A stretch of 64,000 nucleotides of DNA from assembly GCA_964235485.1 (NCBI GenBank), contig CAXSAZ010000007.1, positions 116,451-180,450 of the forward strand. The letters are read 5' to 3'. This DNA comes from CAHJXG01 sp964235485 (GTDB lineage Bacteria > Pseudomonadota > Alphaproteobacteria > Acetobacterales > Acetobacteraceae). Positions 25,780 to 35,118 of the stretch are shown here, piece by piece. Below the pieces are notes generated by a model. The model saw nothing but the letters and a program-made list of their open reading frames with translations, ran no database searches and had not been told where the DNA came from. Position 1 is the first letter of the stretch. Each line of letters opens with the position of its first letter. The position numbers and the translations under genes were made by a program.

Positions 25780-26642
25780 TCCGCCTGCTCGCCGCGCTGC
25801 TGCTGCTGACGGGCGCTGCGCAGGCGGCCGAGTTGCGGATCGCGACCTGGAACCTCGAATGGCTCACTGCGCGCCCAGCCGGCGATCCGGCGCTGCCCGA
25901 GAACGTGCGGCCAAAGGGTCCAGAGGGCATCGACGCCCTGCGCCGCTACGCTTTGACGCTCGATGCCGACGTGATCGCGTTCCAGGAGGTGGACGGACCC
26001 GACATGGCCGCCCAGGTCTTCCCGGCGGAACGCTACACGGTCATCACCACCGCGGACACCGTGGTGCAGCGCGTCGGTTTTGCCGTCCGCCGCGGCATCC
26101 CGGTGCGCCGCAACCCTGACTTGGCCGGACTTGACGTGCTGCCCGGCGCTGTCCACCGCTTGCGCAACGGCGCGGACATCACGCTCGATCTGCCCGGCGC
26201 GCGGCTGCGCCTCCTGGCGGTGCACCTGAAATCCGGGTGCAACCGTGACCGGCTTTCGGACGCGCGCGGGGCTGGCCTCAGCCGAGCCTGCGAGACGCTG
26301 CGCCGGCAGATCGCCCCGCTTCAGGGTTGGATCGCCCAGCGGCGTGAGGAAGGCGTGCCGTTCGTGCTGCTCGGAGACTTCAACCGGCAGATGGACGGCC
26401 CGGACGAGCTTTTGGCCGCCTTGGCGAGAGCGGCGCCGCTGGCCCGCGCGACGGAGGGGCGCGCCAGCCCGTGCTGGGGCGGCGGCAGCTTCATTGATCA
26501 TATCCTGGCCGGGGGCGCGGCCCGAAGCTGGATGGTGCCGGACAGCCTTCGAGTCATGGTGTATCGGGAAACCGGCGACGCCGCGAAGGAGCAGCTTTCC
26601 GACCACTGCCCGGTGTCCGTCCGCTTCCGCCTGCCGGATTAG
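25776..26642 (+). CDS. Secreted endonuclease/exonuclease/phosphatase (EEP) family protein
   Basis: 288-aa protein with a signal peptide (MIRLLAALLLLTGAAQA) and an EEP (DNase I-like) domain. The family metal/catalytic motifs are present in order: ATWNLEW, FQEVD, LLAVHLKSGC, LLGDFNRQ, and the C-terminal SDHCPVSVRF. It is likely a periplasmic or extracellular nuclease or phosphodiesterase; the substrate cannot be told apart by sequence. GTG at 25776 overlaps the helicase stop (GTGA), so the two are translationally coupled. Confidence 0.82.
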   Translation: MIRLLAALLLLTGAAQAAELRIATWNLEWLTARPAGDPALPENVRPKGPEGIDALRRYALTLDADVIAFQEVDGPDMAAQVFPAERYTVITTADTVVQRVGFAVRRGIPVRRNPDLAGLDVLPGAVHRLRNGADITLDLPGARLRLLAVHLKSGCNRDRLSDARGAGLSRACETLRRQIAPLQGWIAQRREEGVPFVLLGDFNRQMDGPDELLAALARAAPLARATEGRASPCWGGGSFIDHILAGGAARSWMVPDSLRVMVYRETGDAAKEQLSDHCPVSVRFRLPD

Positions 26643-26680
26643 CCCGCTACGCTTCGCAAGCGTTGAACGGAGCCTTCGCC

Positions 26681-27439
26681 ATGAGCCTGACCATCTTGAT
26701 CACCGGCGCGACCGCCGGGTTTGGCGAGGCGATGGCCCGCCGCTTCGTGCGTGACGGGCATCGCGTGATCGCCGCCGGACGCCGGGCCGACCGTTTGGAG
26801 GCGCTTGCGCAGGACTTGGGGAGCGCCCTGCTCGCCTTTCCGCTGGACGTGACGGACGCCGCGGCCACGGCGGCGCTGCCGGGTAGCCTGCCGGAAGAAT
26901 GGCGGACTGTTGATGTGCTGGTGAACAACGCCGGGCTGGCATTGGGCACGGCACCGGCGTTCGAGGCCAGCCTTGAAGACTGGAACACGATGGTGGCCAC
27001 CAACGTCACCGGGCTGATCCGGCTGACCCACGCGATGCTGCCGGGCATGGTGGCGCGCGACGGGGGCCATATCGTCAACATCAGCAGCTCGGCGGCGACC
27101 TACCCCTACCCCGGCGGCAACGTTTACGGCGCGACGAAGGCCTTCGTGACCCAATTCAGCCTCAACCTGAAGGCGGACCTCGTGGGCACGGGGGTGCGCA
27201 TCACCGACCTGGAACCCGGCCTGGTGGGCGGCAGCGAATTCAGCCGCGTGCGCTACGGCGGCGACGCCGAAAAGGCCGACAAGGTTTACGCCGGCACCAC
27301 CCCGCTGTCGCCGCAGGACATCGCCGAGGCCGTGGCCTGGGTCATCGGCCTGCCCCGGCACGTCAACATCAACCGAATGGAGATGATGCCGACGTGCCAG
27401 GCGCCGGGACCGCTGGCGATCAAGCGACGGGACGGCTAG
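26681..27439 (+). CDS. Short-chain dehydrogenase/reductase (YdfG-like)
   Basis: Classical SDR, 252 aa. Cofactor motif TGATAGFG at residues 8-15 and the AAGRRADRL arginines imply NADP(H). Then VNNAG near 85, catalytic serine in NISSSAATY near 137, and YGATK (catalytic Tyr and Lys) near 150. The C-terminal PRHVNINRMEMMPTCQ matches the 3-hydroxy acid/serine dehydrogenase (YdfG) subfamily. ATG at 26681 preceded by ACGGAG. Its stop shares the palindrome CTAG with the convergent DUF427 gene. Confidence 0.9.
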   Translation: MSLTILITGATAGFGEAMARRFVRDGHRVIAAGRRADRLEALAQDLGSALLAFPLDVTDAAATAALPGSLPEEWRTVDVLVNNAGLALGTAPAFEASLEDWNTMVATNVTGLIRLTHAMLPGMVARDGGHIVNISSSAATYPYPGGNVYGATKAFVTQFSLNLKADLVGTGVRITDLEPGLVGGSEFSRVRYGGDAEKADKVYAGTTPLSPQDIAEAVAWVIGLPRHVNINRMEMMPTCQAPGPLAIKRRDG

Positions 27440-27717
27440 GCCGAGACCGTCACACCCTTCCAGAAGGCGATGCGGCCACGGATGTTCGAGGCCGCCTCTT
27501 TCGGTTCAGGGTAGAACCAGACGGCATCCTTGTTCAGACTGCCGCCCACGTTCAGCGACATGTAATGCGCCGTGCCCTTCCAAGGACAGACGCTCGTGTG
27601 GTCGCTTGGTTCGACGAATTCTGTCCGCAGGCTGGCCACGGGAAAATAGGCGTTACCTTCCACCGTGACGATATCGTCGCTGGACGCGACGATCTGTCCG
27701 TTCCAAACCGCTTTCAT
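27436..27717 (-). CDS. DUF427 family protein
   Basis: 93-aa protein of the DUF427 family (a small beta-tent fold). Recognised by the early MKAVWNGQIVASSDD, EGNAYFPVASL and TSVCPWKGTAHYMSL with its cysteine, ending in KEAASNIRGRIAFWKGV. Function unknown. The stop codon overlaps the SDR stop by 4 bases on the other strand. Confidence 0.88.
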   Translation of the reverse strand: MKAVWNGQIVASSDDIVTVEGNAYFPVASLRTEFVEPSDHTSVCPWKGTAHYMSLNVGGSLNKDAVWFYPEPKEAASNIRGRIAFWKGVTVSA

Positions 27718-27737
27718 TGTAACCTCCCCAAAACAAT

Positions 27738-27762
27738 CAGGCCGGGCACAGGGCCCGGCCTG
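27738..27762 (-). terminator. Rho-independent terminator of clpA
   Basis: Perfect 10-bp GC-rich inverted repeat (CAGGCCGGGC with its complement) around a 5-base loop. On the minus strand it follows the clpA stop by 11 bases and is followed by ATTGTTTTGGGG, a T-rich run. Confidence 0.85.
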
Positions 27763-27773
27763 GATCGTAAAGA

Positions 27774-30113
<2,340 letters not shown>

Positions 30114-30227
30114 AGCGATGACGCTCCTTCGCGCTGGGGTCCTGGCTGGCACGGGATGATCCAGTCCGTGCGGGCCCAAGCATTGGTGATCCGATGAAGA
30201 TGGGTAAGAGGTTCCGCTTTGCGCAGC

Positions 30228-30557
30228 CTATTCTTTCTCAATCGTGCATTGCAACGGATGTTGGTTCTGCCGGGCCAGGTCCATGACCTGGGTTACCTTG
30301 GTCTCCGCCACCTCGTAGGTATAGGCGCCGCAAACCCCGACGCCCCGGCGGTGCACGTGCAGCATGATGCGCGTCGCTTCCTCGCGGTTCTTCTGGAAAA
30401 ACCGTTCGAGCACGTGGACGACGAACTCCATGGGCGTGTAGTCGTCATTGAGCATGAGCACCTTGTACATCGCGGGCTTGCGCGTCTTGGGCCGCGCCTT
30501 CACCACCACGCCGATGGTTGGTCCGTCTCCGCTGCCGCCTTTGTCGTTGTCGCTCAT
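30228..30557 (-). CDS. clpS: ATP-dependent Clp protease adaptor ClpS
   Basis: N-degron adaptor for ClpAP, 109 aa. The core KVLMLNDDYTPMEFVVHVLERFF carries the Asp/Asn and Met residues that line the N-degron pocket. The histidine contact is in IMLHVHRRGVGVCGAY. A flexible Gly-rich N-tail precedes it, as usual. It precedes clpA on the same strand, the common alphaproteobacterial arrangement. Confidence 0.95.
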   Translation of the reverse strand: MSDNDKGGSGDGPTIGVVVKARPKTRKPAMYKVLMLNDDYTPMEFVVHVLERFFQKNREEATRIMLHVHRRGVGVCGAYTYEVAETKVTQVMDLARQNQHPLQCTIEKE

Positions 30558-30796
30558 CGTTCCAATAGCCTAACATACTCTCGCTGAGCCGCTGCGGCGT
30601 CGCCGCAACGCCCTCAACAGTTTCAACGCCCCGGCACGGAGCGCCTTCGTTCCCGGGAAAAGCGATGCCCTTGCTTCAACCAAGCCGGCCACCAGCCCTC
30701 CAAAGAGAGCATATCGGAACGCGACGGCCTGAGAAAAGGTTTAGCAATGCTCCGCCCGGATATTCACCCGGGCCTGCTTGGCCCCAAACGCAGAAA

Positions 30797-30822
30797 CGGC
30801 CCGGAGGAAATCCCCCGGGCCG
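30797..30822 (-). terminator. Putative terminator downstream of the phasin gene
   Basis: Inverted repeat CGGCCCGG / CCGGGCCG with a 10-base spacer, followed on the minus strand by TTTCTGCGTTT. It lies 32 bases past the phasin stop. The rest of the 30558-30853 gap between phasin and clpS shows nothing I can name. Confidence 0.6.
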
Positions 30823-30853
30823 CTTCCAGCTTTGATCCGTGAAGGCGTGAGGC

Positions 30854-31266
30854 TTAGCCGGCCTTGCCGAACGACTGCATGGCCACCGACAAACGGCCGC
30901 TGATCGGCGCGAGGGCCTGCTCGGCCACCTTGAAGGAGGTTTCGGCAACCTGGCTGCTCTGCGTCAGCGCCTTTTCAACCGCGGACCGGGTGAGGGTGGC
31001 CTGCAGGTCGGCCGCGTCCTTGAGCGAGCGGACGCTGGTCATCGCGCGGAATGCGCTCATGGCGTCATCAATTGTTGTTTGCGCGCTGGTGTTGTTTGCG
31101 CGCTGGCAGCCATCAGCTTGCTGATGTCCTGCAGGCCGTTCGCAAAAATCTGACTGGATTTCACCAGCGCCTCAACATTACCCTGGCCAAAAGTGACGAG
31201 TTGTTCCGCAGTTTGCATCATCGGTTCCTGGTAGGTCGGGGCGCCGCCCCTCGGTTGAAAGCTCAT
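30854..31266 (-). pseudogene. Phasin, frameshifted by a 17-bp tandem duplication
   Basis: Phasins coat polyhydroxyalkanoate granules. The N-terminal half starts at ATG 31266 (MSFQPRGG; or MMQTAEQ at 31221 with a better AGGA site) and carries FGQGNVEALVKSSQIF and LQDISKLMAASAQTT, but then runs out of frame to a stop at 31057. The C-terminal half (AMTSVRSLKDAADLQATL, SQVAETSFKVAEQALAPI) continues in another frame to 30854. Removing one copy of the 17-base repeat restores a single 131-aa reading (SAQTTIDDAMSAF across the join). It is therefore either a true mutation or a sequencing/assembly error. A second phasin may exist elsewhere. Confidence 0.85.
31073..31106. repeat. Perfect 17-bp tandem duplication inside the phasin gene
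   Basis: The 17-base unit TGTTGTTTGCGCGCTGG (plus strand) occurs twice in direct succession, 31073-31089 and 31090-31106, with no mismatch. Because 17 is not a multiple of three, it shifts the reading frame of the phasin. Confidence 0.97.
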
Positions 31267-31329
31267 GCCGTCAGCCCCGCTGACGCGAAGTACGGCGGAA
31301 CAGACGACATCGGGCGCTCGAAGCCGGAT

Positions 31330-31343
31330 GCTGCGCTGCAACA
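31330..31343 (-). promoter_or_regulatory. TGC-rich element over the phasin start site (possible PhaR operator)
   Basis: On the minus strand this reads TGTTGCAGCGCAGC, a TGC/GCA-rich motif at about +1 relative to the predicted phasin promoter. It resembles the second TGC-rich element at 31381-31398. PhaR repressors of PHA-producing alphaproteobacteria bind TGC-rich sequences upstream of phasin genes; assignment here is inference. Confidence 0.45.
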
Positions 31344-31348
31344 TGCGG

Positions 31349-31377
31349 GTTATGTGGACTCGGCCCCGAAAGGTCAA
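31349..31377 (-). promoter_or_regulatory. Sigma-70-like promoter of the phasin gene
   Basis: On the minus strand: -35 TTGACC (31377-31372), exactly 17 bases of spacer, and -10 CATAAC (31354-31349). The start of transcription would fall near 31342, leaving an untranslated leader of about 75 bases before ATG 31266. Confidence 0.6.
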
Positions 31378-31380
31378 GCA

Positions 31381-31398
31381 TTTTGTGCAGCGCAACAA
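31381..31398 (-). promoter_or_regulatory. TGC-rich upstream element (possible PhaR operator)
   Basis: Minus strand TTGTTGCGCTGCACAAAA, just upstream of the -35 box. With the related element at +1 it brackets the core promoter, the arrangement expected for a repressor such as PhaR that is released by PHA granules. Inference from known phasin control. Confidence 0.45.
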
Positions 31399-31541
31399 GA
31401 TGCCGCTGTGCCGGCTTTGACCAGATCGTAACGGACCCATCCTAACCGGTTGACCCCGCTGATATTCCACGGCGACAAAGGCTGGACTTTCCCCTCGAAA
31501 TTCACTTAAGGTCGCGAACATCACTGATAGGATAGGTCGTA

Positions 31542-32759
31542 ATGACCGGATACTTGCTTGGGCGGCGCTGGATTGCGAAGCTGCTGGTAACAGTCTTTGT
31601 AATAATCGCCCTGGCATCTCCACCCATTCGACCCGCCTTTGCGCAGATCGGCTCAGAACGTTACGCATCCATCGTGTTGGATGCAGCGAGCGGCGACATC
31701 CTTTCGGCAGTGAATGCCGACGAATACCGATATCCAGCGAGCCTGACCAAGATGATGACCCTGTATATGCTGTTCGAGGCGCTGCGCGACCGCCGCCTCG
31801 CACTGACGCAAACGGTGCCCGTTTCGCCCTGGGCCGCGTCCATGTCGCCGTCCAAGCTCGGGCTGCTGCCCGGCACCGTCATCACGGTCGAGCAGGCGTT
31901 GCTGGGCCTGGTCACCAAGTCCGCGAACGACGCCGCCGCCGCGCTCGGAGAGTTGATGGCCGGCGATGAGGAGCGGTTCGCGCAGATGATGACCTTGCGC
32001 GCCAGGGCGCTGGGAATGACCCGGACGACCTTCCGCAACGCTTCGGGCCTGCCGGATTGGGGCCAGGTGACGACGGCCCGGGACATGACGGTCCTGGCAC
32101 GCCACCTGATCCAGGATTTTCCGTCCTACTACTGGTATTTCAGCGTCCCCTCCTTCGTGTTCCAGGGACGCACGATCATGAGCCATCAGCGTATGCTGCA
32201 AACCTACCCTGGGGCGGACGGGCTGAAGACCGGCTACATCGAGGCATCCGGCTTCAACGTCGTGACCTCCGCGCTTTGGGGCAGCACCCGGCTGATCGGC
32301 GTCGTGCTGGGCGCGGCGTCCGGGTGGGAGCGCGACCAGCACATGGCATCCCTGCTGGACCAAGGGTTCGAGCGGATGGGCGCGCCGATGCTGACCGCCC
32401 GGCGTGACGCCGCCTCGCCGTTCGGCCTGAACGGGCTGATGGGCGTCGCGCAAGCCCCGGACCTGGCGTCGGCGTCGCAGAATGCGATCCTGGCGCGCCC
32501 TGCCGGGCGGCGCGGGCCGGCGGCGAGGGGCAGCCAACTCGCCGCCGTGCCGCGCGTCCATGCGGCGTCGCAGCGCCGGGCGTCCGAGGTCCGGAGCGAG
32601 CGCCTGCGTCCCCGCCCGATCGTGGCGTCCTTGCCGCCTCGCTCTTTCACCCGTTCCCCGCGTGCGGCTGCGTTGACGCGGGACATCGTGCCCCCGCGGG
32701 CCGTGAAGCCCGGCGGCGCCCGCACGGCGCGCTGGGCCGCCGGCCGCTTCCCGGGCTGA
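31542..32759 (+). CDS. D-alanyl-D-alanine carboxypeptidase (DacA/PBP5 type)
   Basis: Penicillin-binding serine DD-carboxypeptidase, 405 aa, periplasmic. Signal segment at residues 10-34 (LLVTVFVIIALASPP, cleaved near AFA-Q). Active-site tetrad SLTK at 67-70, SAN at 127-129, and KTG at 229-231. After about residue 300 the usual PBP5 C-terminal domain and amphipathic anchor are missing. Instead there is a ~100-residue Arg/Ala/Pro-rich basic tail. It may contact nucleic acid-like or acidic wall polymers, but that is speculation. The 275-base gap upstream is shared with the phasin promoter. Confidence 0.9.
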   Translation: MTGYLLGRRWIAKLLVTVFVIIALASPPIRPAFAQIGSERYASIVLDAASGDILSAVNADEYRYPASLTKMMTLYMLFEALRDRRLALTQTVPVSPWAASMSPSKLGLLPGTVITVEQALLGLVTKSANDAAAALGELMAGDEERFAQMMTLRARALGMTRTTFRNASGLPDWGQVTTARDMTVLARHLIQDFPSYYWYFSVPSFVFQGRTIMSHQRMLQTYPGADGLKTGYIEASGFNVVTSALWGSTRLIGVVLGAASGWERDQHMASLLDQGFERMGAPMLTARRDAASPFGLNGLMGVAQAPDLASASQNAILARPAGRRGPAARGSQLAAVPRVHAASQRRASEVRSERLRPRPIVASLPPRSFTRSPRAAALTRDIVPPRAVKPGGARTARWAAGRFPG

Positions 32760-32847
32760 CGGACGATCCCGTCCGCGCGCCCTTGCGCGCCATCGCATCG
32801 TTGCGCATTTTGTGGGCGAGACCTTCGAGACAGGAGCCCGGGTGCCA

Positions 32848-33648
32848 ATGGATGGCGGAACCGACGCAAGACGCATCACAATCCATTCGCCCGATGATTT
32901 CGCCGGAATGCGGAGCGCCGGGCAACTCGCGGCGCGGACGCTGGACATGATCGCACCCCATGTCCGTCCGGGCGTGACCACCGCGGCGCTCAACGCGCTG
33001 TGCCATGAGTTCATTCAGGCGCACGGCGCCACCCCGGCGCCGCTGAACTACCGCGGGTTCCCGAAATCCATCTGCACCTCGATCAACCATGTCGTGTGCC
33101 ACGGCATCCCGGGCGACCGGCGGCTGATCGAGGGCGACGTGCTCAACATCGACGTGACCGTCGTGCTGGACGGCTGGCACGGCGACAGCAGCCGGATGTT
33201 CGCCGCCGGGCCTCCCTCGACCAAGGCGCACAAGCTGATCGACGTCACCTACGAGGCCCTGATGCGCGGCGTGGCGGCGGTGAAGCCCGGCGCGACGCTC
33301 GGCGACATCGGCCACGCGATCCAGGTTTACGTGGAGGCCAACCGGTTCAGCGTGGTGCGGGACTTCTGTGGCCATGGCATCGGCCGCCGCTTCCACGAAG
33401 CGCCGAACATCCTGCACTTCGGCCGCAGCGGCGAAGGGCCGGTGCTGCAGCCCGGCATGTTCTTCACCGTGGAGCCGATGGTCAACGCCGGCCGACCGGA
33501 GGTCAAGGTACTGGACGACGGCTGGACCGCCGTGACCCGGGACCGCAGCCTGTCGGCCCAATTCGAGCACATGGTGGGCGTGACCGAAACCGGCTGCGAG
33601 GTGTTCACCTTCTCCCCGGCCGGACTGCACAAGCCGCCCTACGCATGA
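32848..33648 (+). CDS. map: Type I methionine aminopeptidase
   Basis: Removes the N-terminal methionine from nascent proteins; two-metal enzyme, 266 aa. Metal ligands are seen in order: NIDVTV (Asp), GDSSRMF (Asp), GHGIGRRFHEAP (His), VEPMV (Glu) and QFEHMV (Glu); substrate histidine in NHVVCHGIPG. Start uncertain: ATG 32848 is given; an in-frame GTG at 32842 sits closer to the AGGAG site, and GTG 32812 is open as well. Overlaps the thioesterase gene by 4 bases. Confidence 0.93.
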   Translation: MDGGTDARRITIHSPDDFAGMRSAGQLAARTLDMIAPHVRPGVTTAALNALCHEFIQAHGATPAPLNYRGFPKSICTSINHVVCHGIPGDRRLIEGDVLNIDVTVVLDGWHGDSSRMFAAGPPSTKAHKLIDVTYEALMRGVAAVKPGATLGDIGHAIQVYVEANRFSVVRDFCGHGIGRRFHEAPNILHFGRSGEGPVLQPGMFFTVEPMVNAGRPEVKVLDDGWTAVTRDRSLSAQFEHMVGVTETGCEVFTFSPAGLHKPPYA

Positions 33649-34037
33649 TCCACACGACGGCGCACCGGTTGCGGTTCAACGACACGGACCGGCTGGGGCA
33701 CGTCAACAACGCGGTGTTCGCGGTCATGCTGGAGCAGGGCCGGTCGGAACTCGCGCTGGAAGCCGGGCTGCCGGTCGAGTCGGACGGGCGGGCCCTGGTG
33801 ATCGTCCGGCTGGAACTCGAATTCCTGCGCGAGATGGCGTGGCCCGGCACCGTGACGGTGGAAACCGAGGTCGCCCGGCTGGGCAACCGTTCCTTCACCT
33901 TGCGGCAACGCCTGATCTCGGCCAGCGAGTTGTGCGCCCGGGCCGTCACCGTGCTGGACCGTGCCGCCCGCCGGGCCGTGCCGCTCGACGTCGCCTGGCG
34001 GGACAGCCTGACGCGCTGGCTGAACCCGGGCGCGTGA
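33645..34037 (+). CDS. Acyl-CoA thioesterase (4HBT hotdog fold)
   Basis: 130-aa hotdog-fold thioesterase of the 4-hydroxybenzoyl-CoA thioesterase type. The N-terminal FNDTDRLGHVNNAVFAV contains the catalytic Asp region, and RLELEFLREMAWPGTVTVETEV is the central strand-helix region. ATG overlaps the map stop (ATGA). Acyl substrate unknown. Confidence 0.85.
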   Translation: MIHTTAHRLRFNDTDRLGHVNNAVFAVMLEQGRSELALEAGLPVESDGRALVIVRLELEFLREMAWPGTVTVETEVARLGNRSFTLRQRLISASELCARAVTVLDRAARRAVPLDVAWRDSLTRWLNPGA

Positions 34038-34040
34038 CGC

Positions 34041-34406
34041 TTGGCTGAGGGGCCGGCCGACCTGTTTTCGCCGGCGGTGGTGCCGCGGCCGTCCGACCCG
34101 GCGCCCCCGTCGCCCTTGAGCGCGGAGGGGCACCGCGCCCGGATGCGCGCCCGTTTGCTGACCGCCGGGCCGGACAGCGTGGCGGACCATGAGCTGCTTG
34201 AGATGGTGCTGTTCCTGGCGCTGCCCCGGCGCGACACCAAGCCGGTGGCCCGCGCGCTGCTGGCGCGCTTCGGCAGCTTCGCCGGGGCGGTGTCCGCGCC
34301 GCTCCCGGACCTGCGGACCATCGAGGGGTTGGGCGACGCGGGCGCGGCGGCGCTCAAGACCGTCCAAGCCGCGGCCTTGCGCCTGGCGCGGGCCGACCCG
34401 CCTTGA
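34041..34406 (+). pseudogene. RadC-like protein truncated before the JAB/MPN domain
   Basis: 121-aa reading that matches only the N-terminal part of RadC (UPF0758): EGHRARMRARLLTAGPD, ELLEMVLFLALPRRDTKP and the helix-hairpin-helix GLGDAGAAALKTVQAAALRLAR. A full RadC of about 220-250 aa continues with a JAB domain carrying the HxHPSGDPxPS metal motif. Here the stop follows directly and the TerC gene begins to be encoded 11 bases later on the other strand, so no JAB remnant remains. TTG is the only start I can propose at the right place (34041). It could be a functional short HhH protein, but a decayed gene is more likely. Confidence 0.7.
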
Positions 34407-34417
34407 GCCTGCCCGCC

Positions 34418-35062
34418 TTAAGCCCGCATGTGCGCCGAGATGTCGTGCGCGCCGTCCCAGACCAGCCTCAAAGCCACGTAAACCACCACCAGCAGGCCGA
34501 TCCAGGCCACCCAACGGTGACGCTCCAGCAGGTTGGCGATCAGGCGCGCCGCAACGCCCATAATCAGGACCGAGATTACCAGCCCGAACGCCAGCACCCA
34601 TGGATGGTCGCGCGACGCCCCGGCAACCGCCAGAACGTTGTCGAGGCTCATGGAAACGTCGGCCAGGACGATTTGAACGAGCGCCTGCCGCATGGTCTTC
34701 ACCGGCGCGCCTGCCGAAGCTACCTCGTGGCGGGCGCCGCGCAGGTCGCGATACATCCGCCAGGCCACCCAGAGCAGCAGCAGCCCGCCGGCGAACAGCA
34801 GCCCGACGATGGCCAGCAGGCGCAAGGCGAGCAGCGCAAAAGCGATCCGCAGCACCGTCGCGACGATGATGCCGACCAGGATGGCGCGGGATTTCTGGGC
34901 TTCCGGCAGGCCGGCCACCGCCATGCCGACCACGACCGCGTTGTCGCCGGCCAGCACCAGATCGATGAGCAGCACCTGGCCGAGTGCCACGAGTTGCGGC
35001 CAGATGTCAGCGGCTAGGGTCAATGCAGGCTCCTGGATTGGCGCAAGCCCCCATGTTGTCAT
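34418..35062 (-). CDS. TerC family integral membrane protein
   Basis: 214-aa membrane protein of the TerC/YjbE family, implicated in metal ion (for example manganese) export. Seven or so hydrophobic helices are visible. The acidic motifs LVLAGDNAVVVGMA near residue 40 and LADVSMSLDNVLAVAG near residue 140 are the repeated family signature. The start at 35062 (MTTWGLAP) is preferred over a longer reading into the purB upstream region. It is convergent with the truncated RadC and divergent from purB. Confidence 0.88.
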   Translation of the reverse strand: MTTWGLAPIQEPALTLAADIWPQLVALGQVLLIDLVLAGDNAVVVGMAVAGLPEAQKSRAILVGIIVATVLRIAFALLALRLLAIVGLLFAGGLLLLWVAWRMYRDLRGARHEVASAGAPVKTMRQALVQIVLADVSMSLDNVLAVAGASRDHPWVLAFGLVISVLIMGVAARLIANLLERHRWVAWIGLLVVVYVALRLVWDGAHDISAHMRA

Positions 35063-35118
35063 AGAGGGCGTGCGGGCGTACTGACGGCAGGCAACCGCAA
35101 AGCCCAAGAGGCCCGCCC

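Noticed and set aside
30676..30948. Short minus-strand frame between clpS and the phasin
   Set aside because: No domain and low complexity. The region is better explained as phasin 3' end plus a terminator.
31441..31541. Possible promoter TTGACC near 31451 for the DD-carboxypeptidase
   Set aside because: There is no acceptable -10 box at 16-18 bases, so I do not call it.
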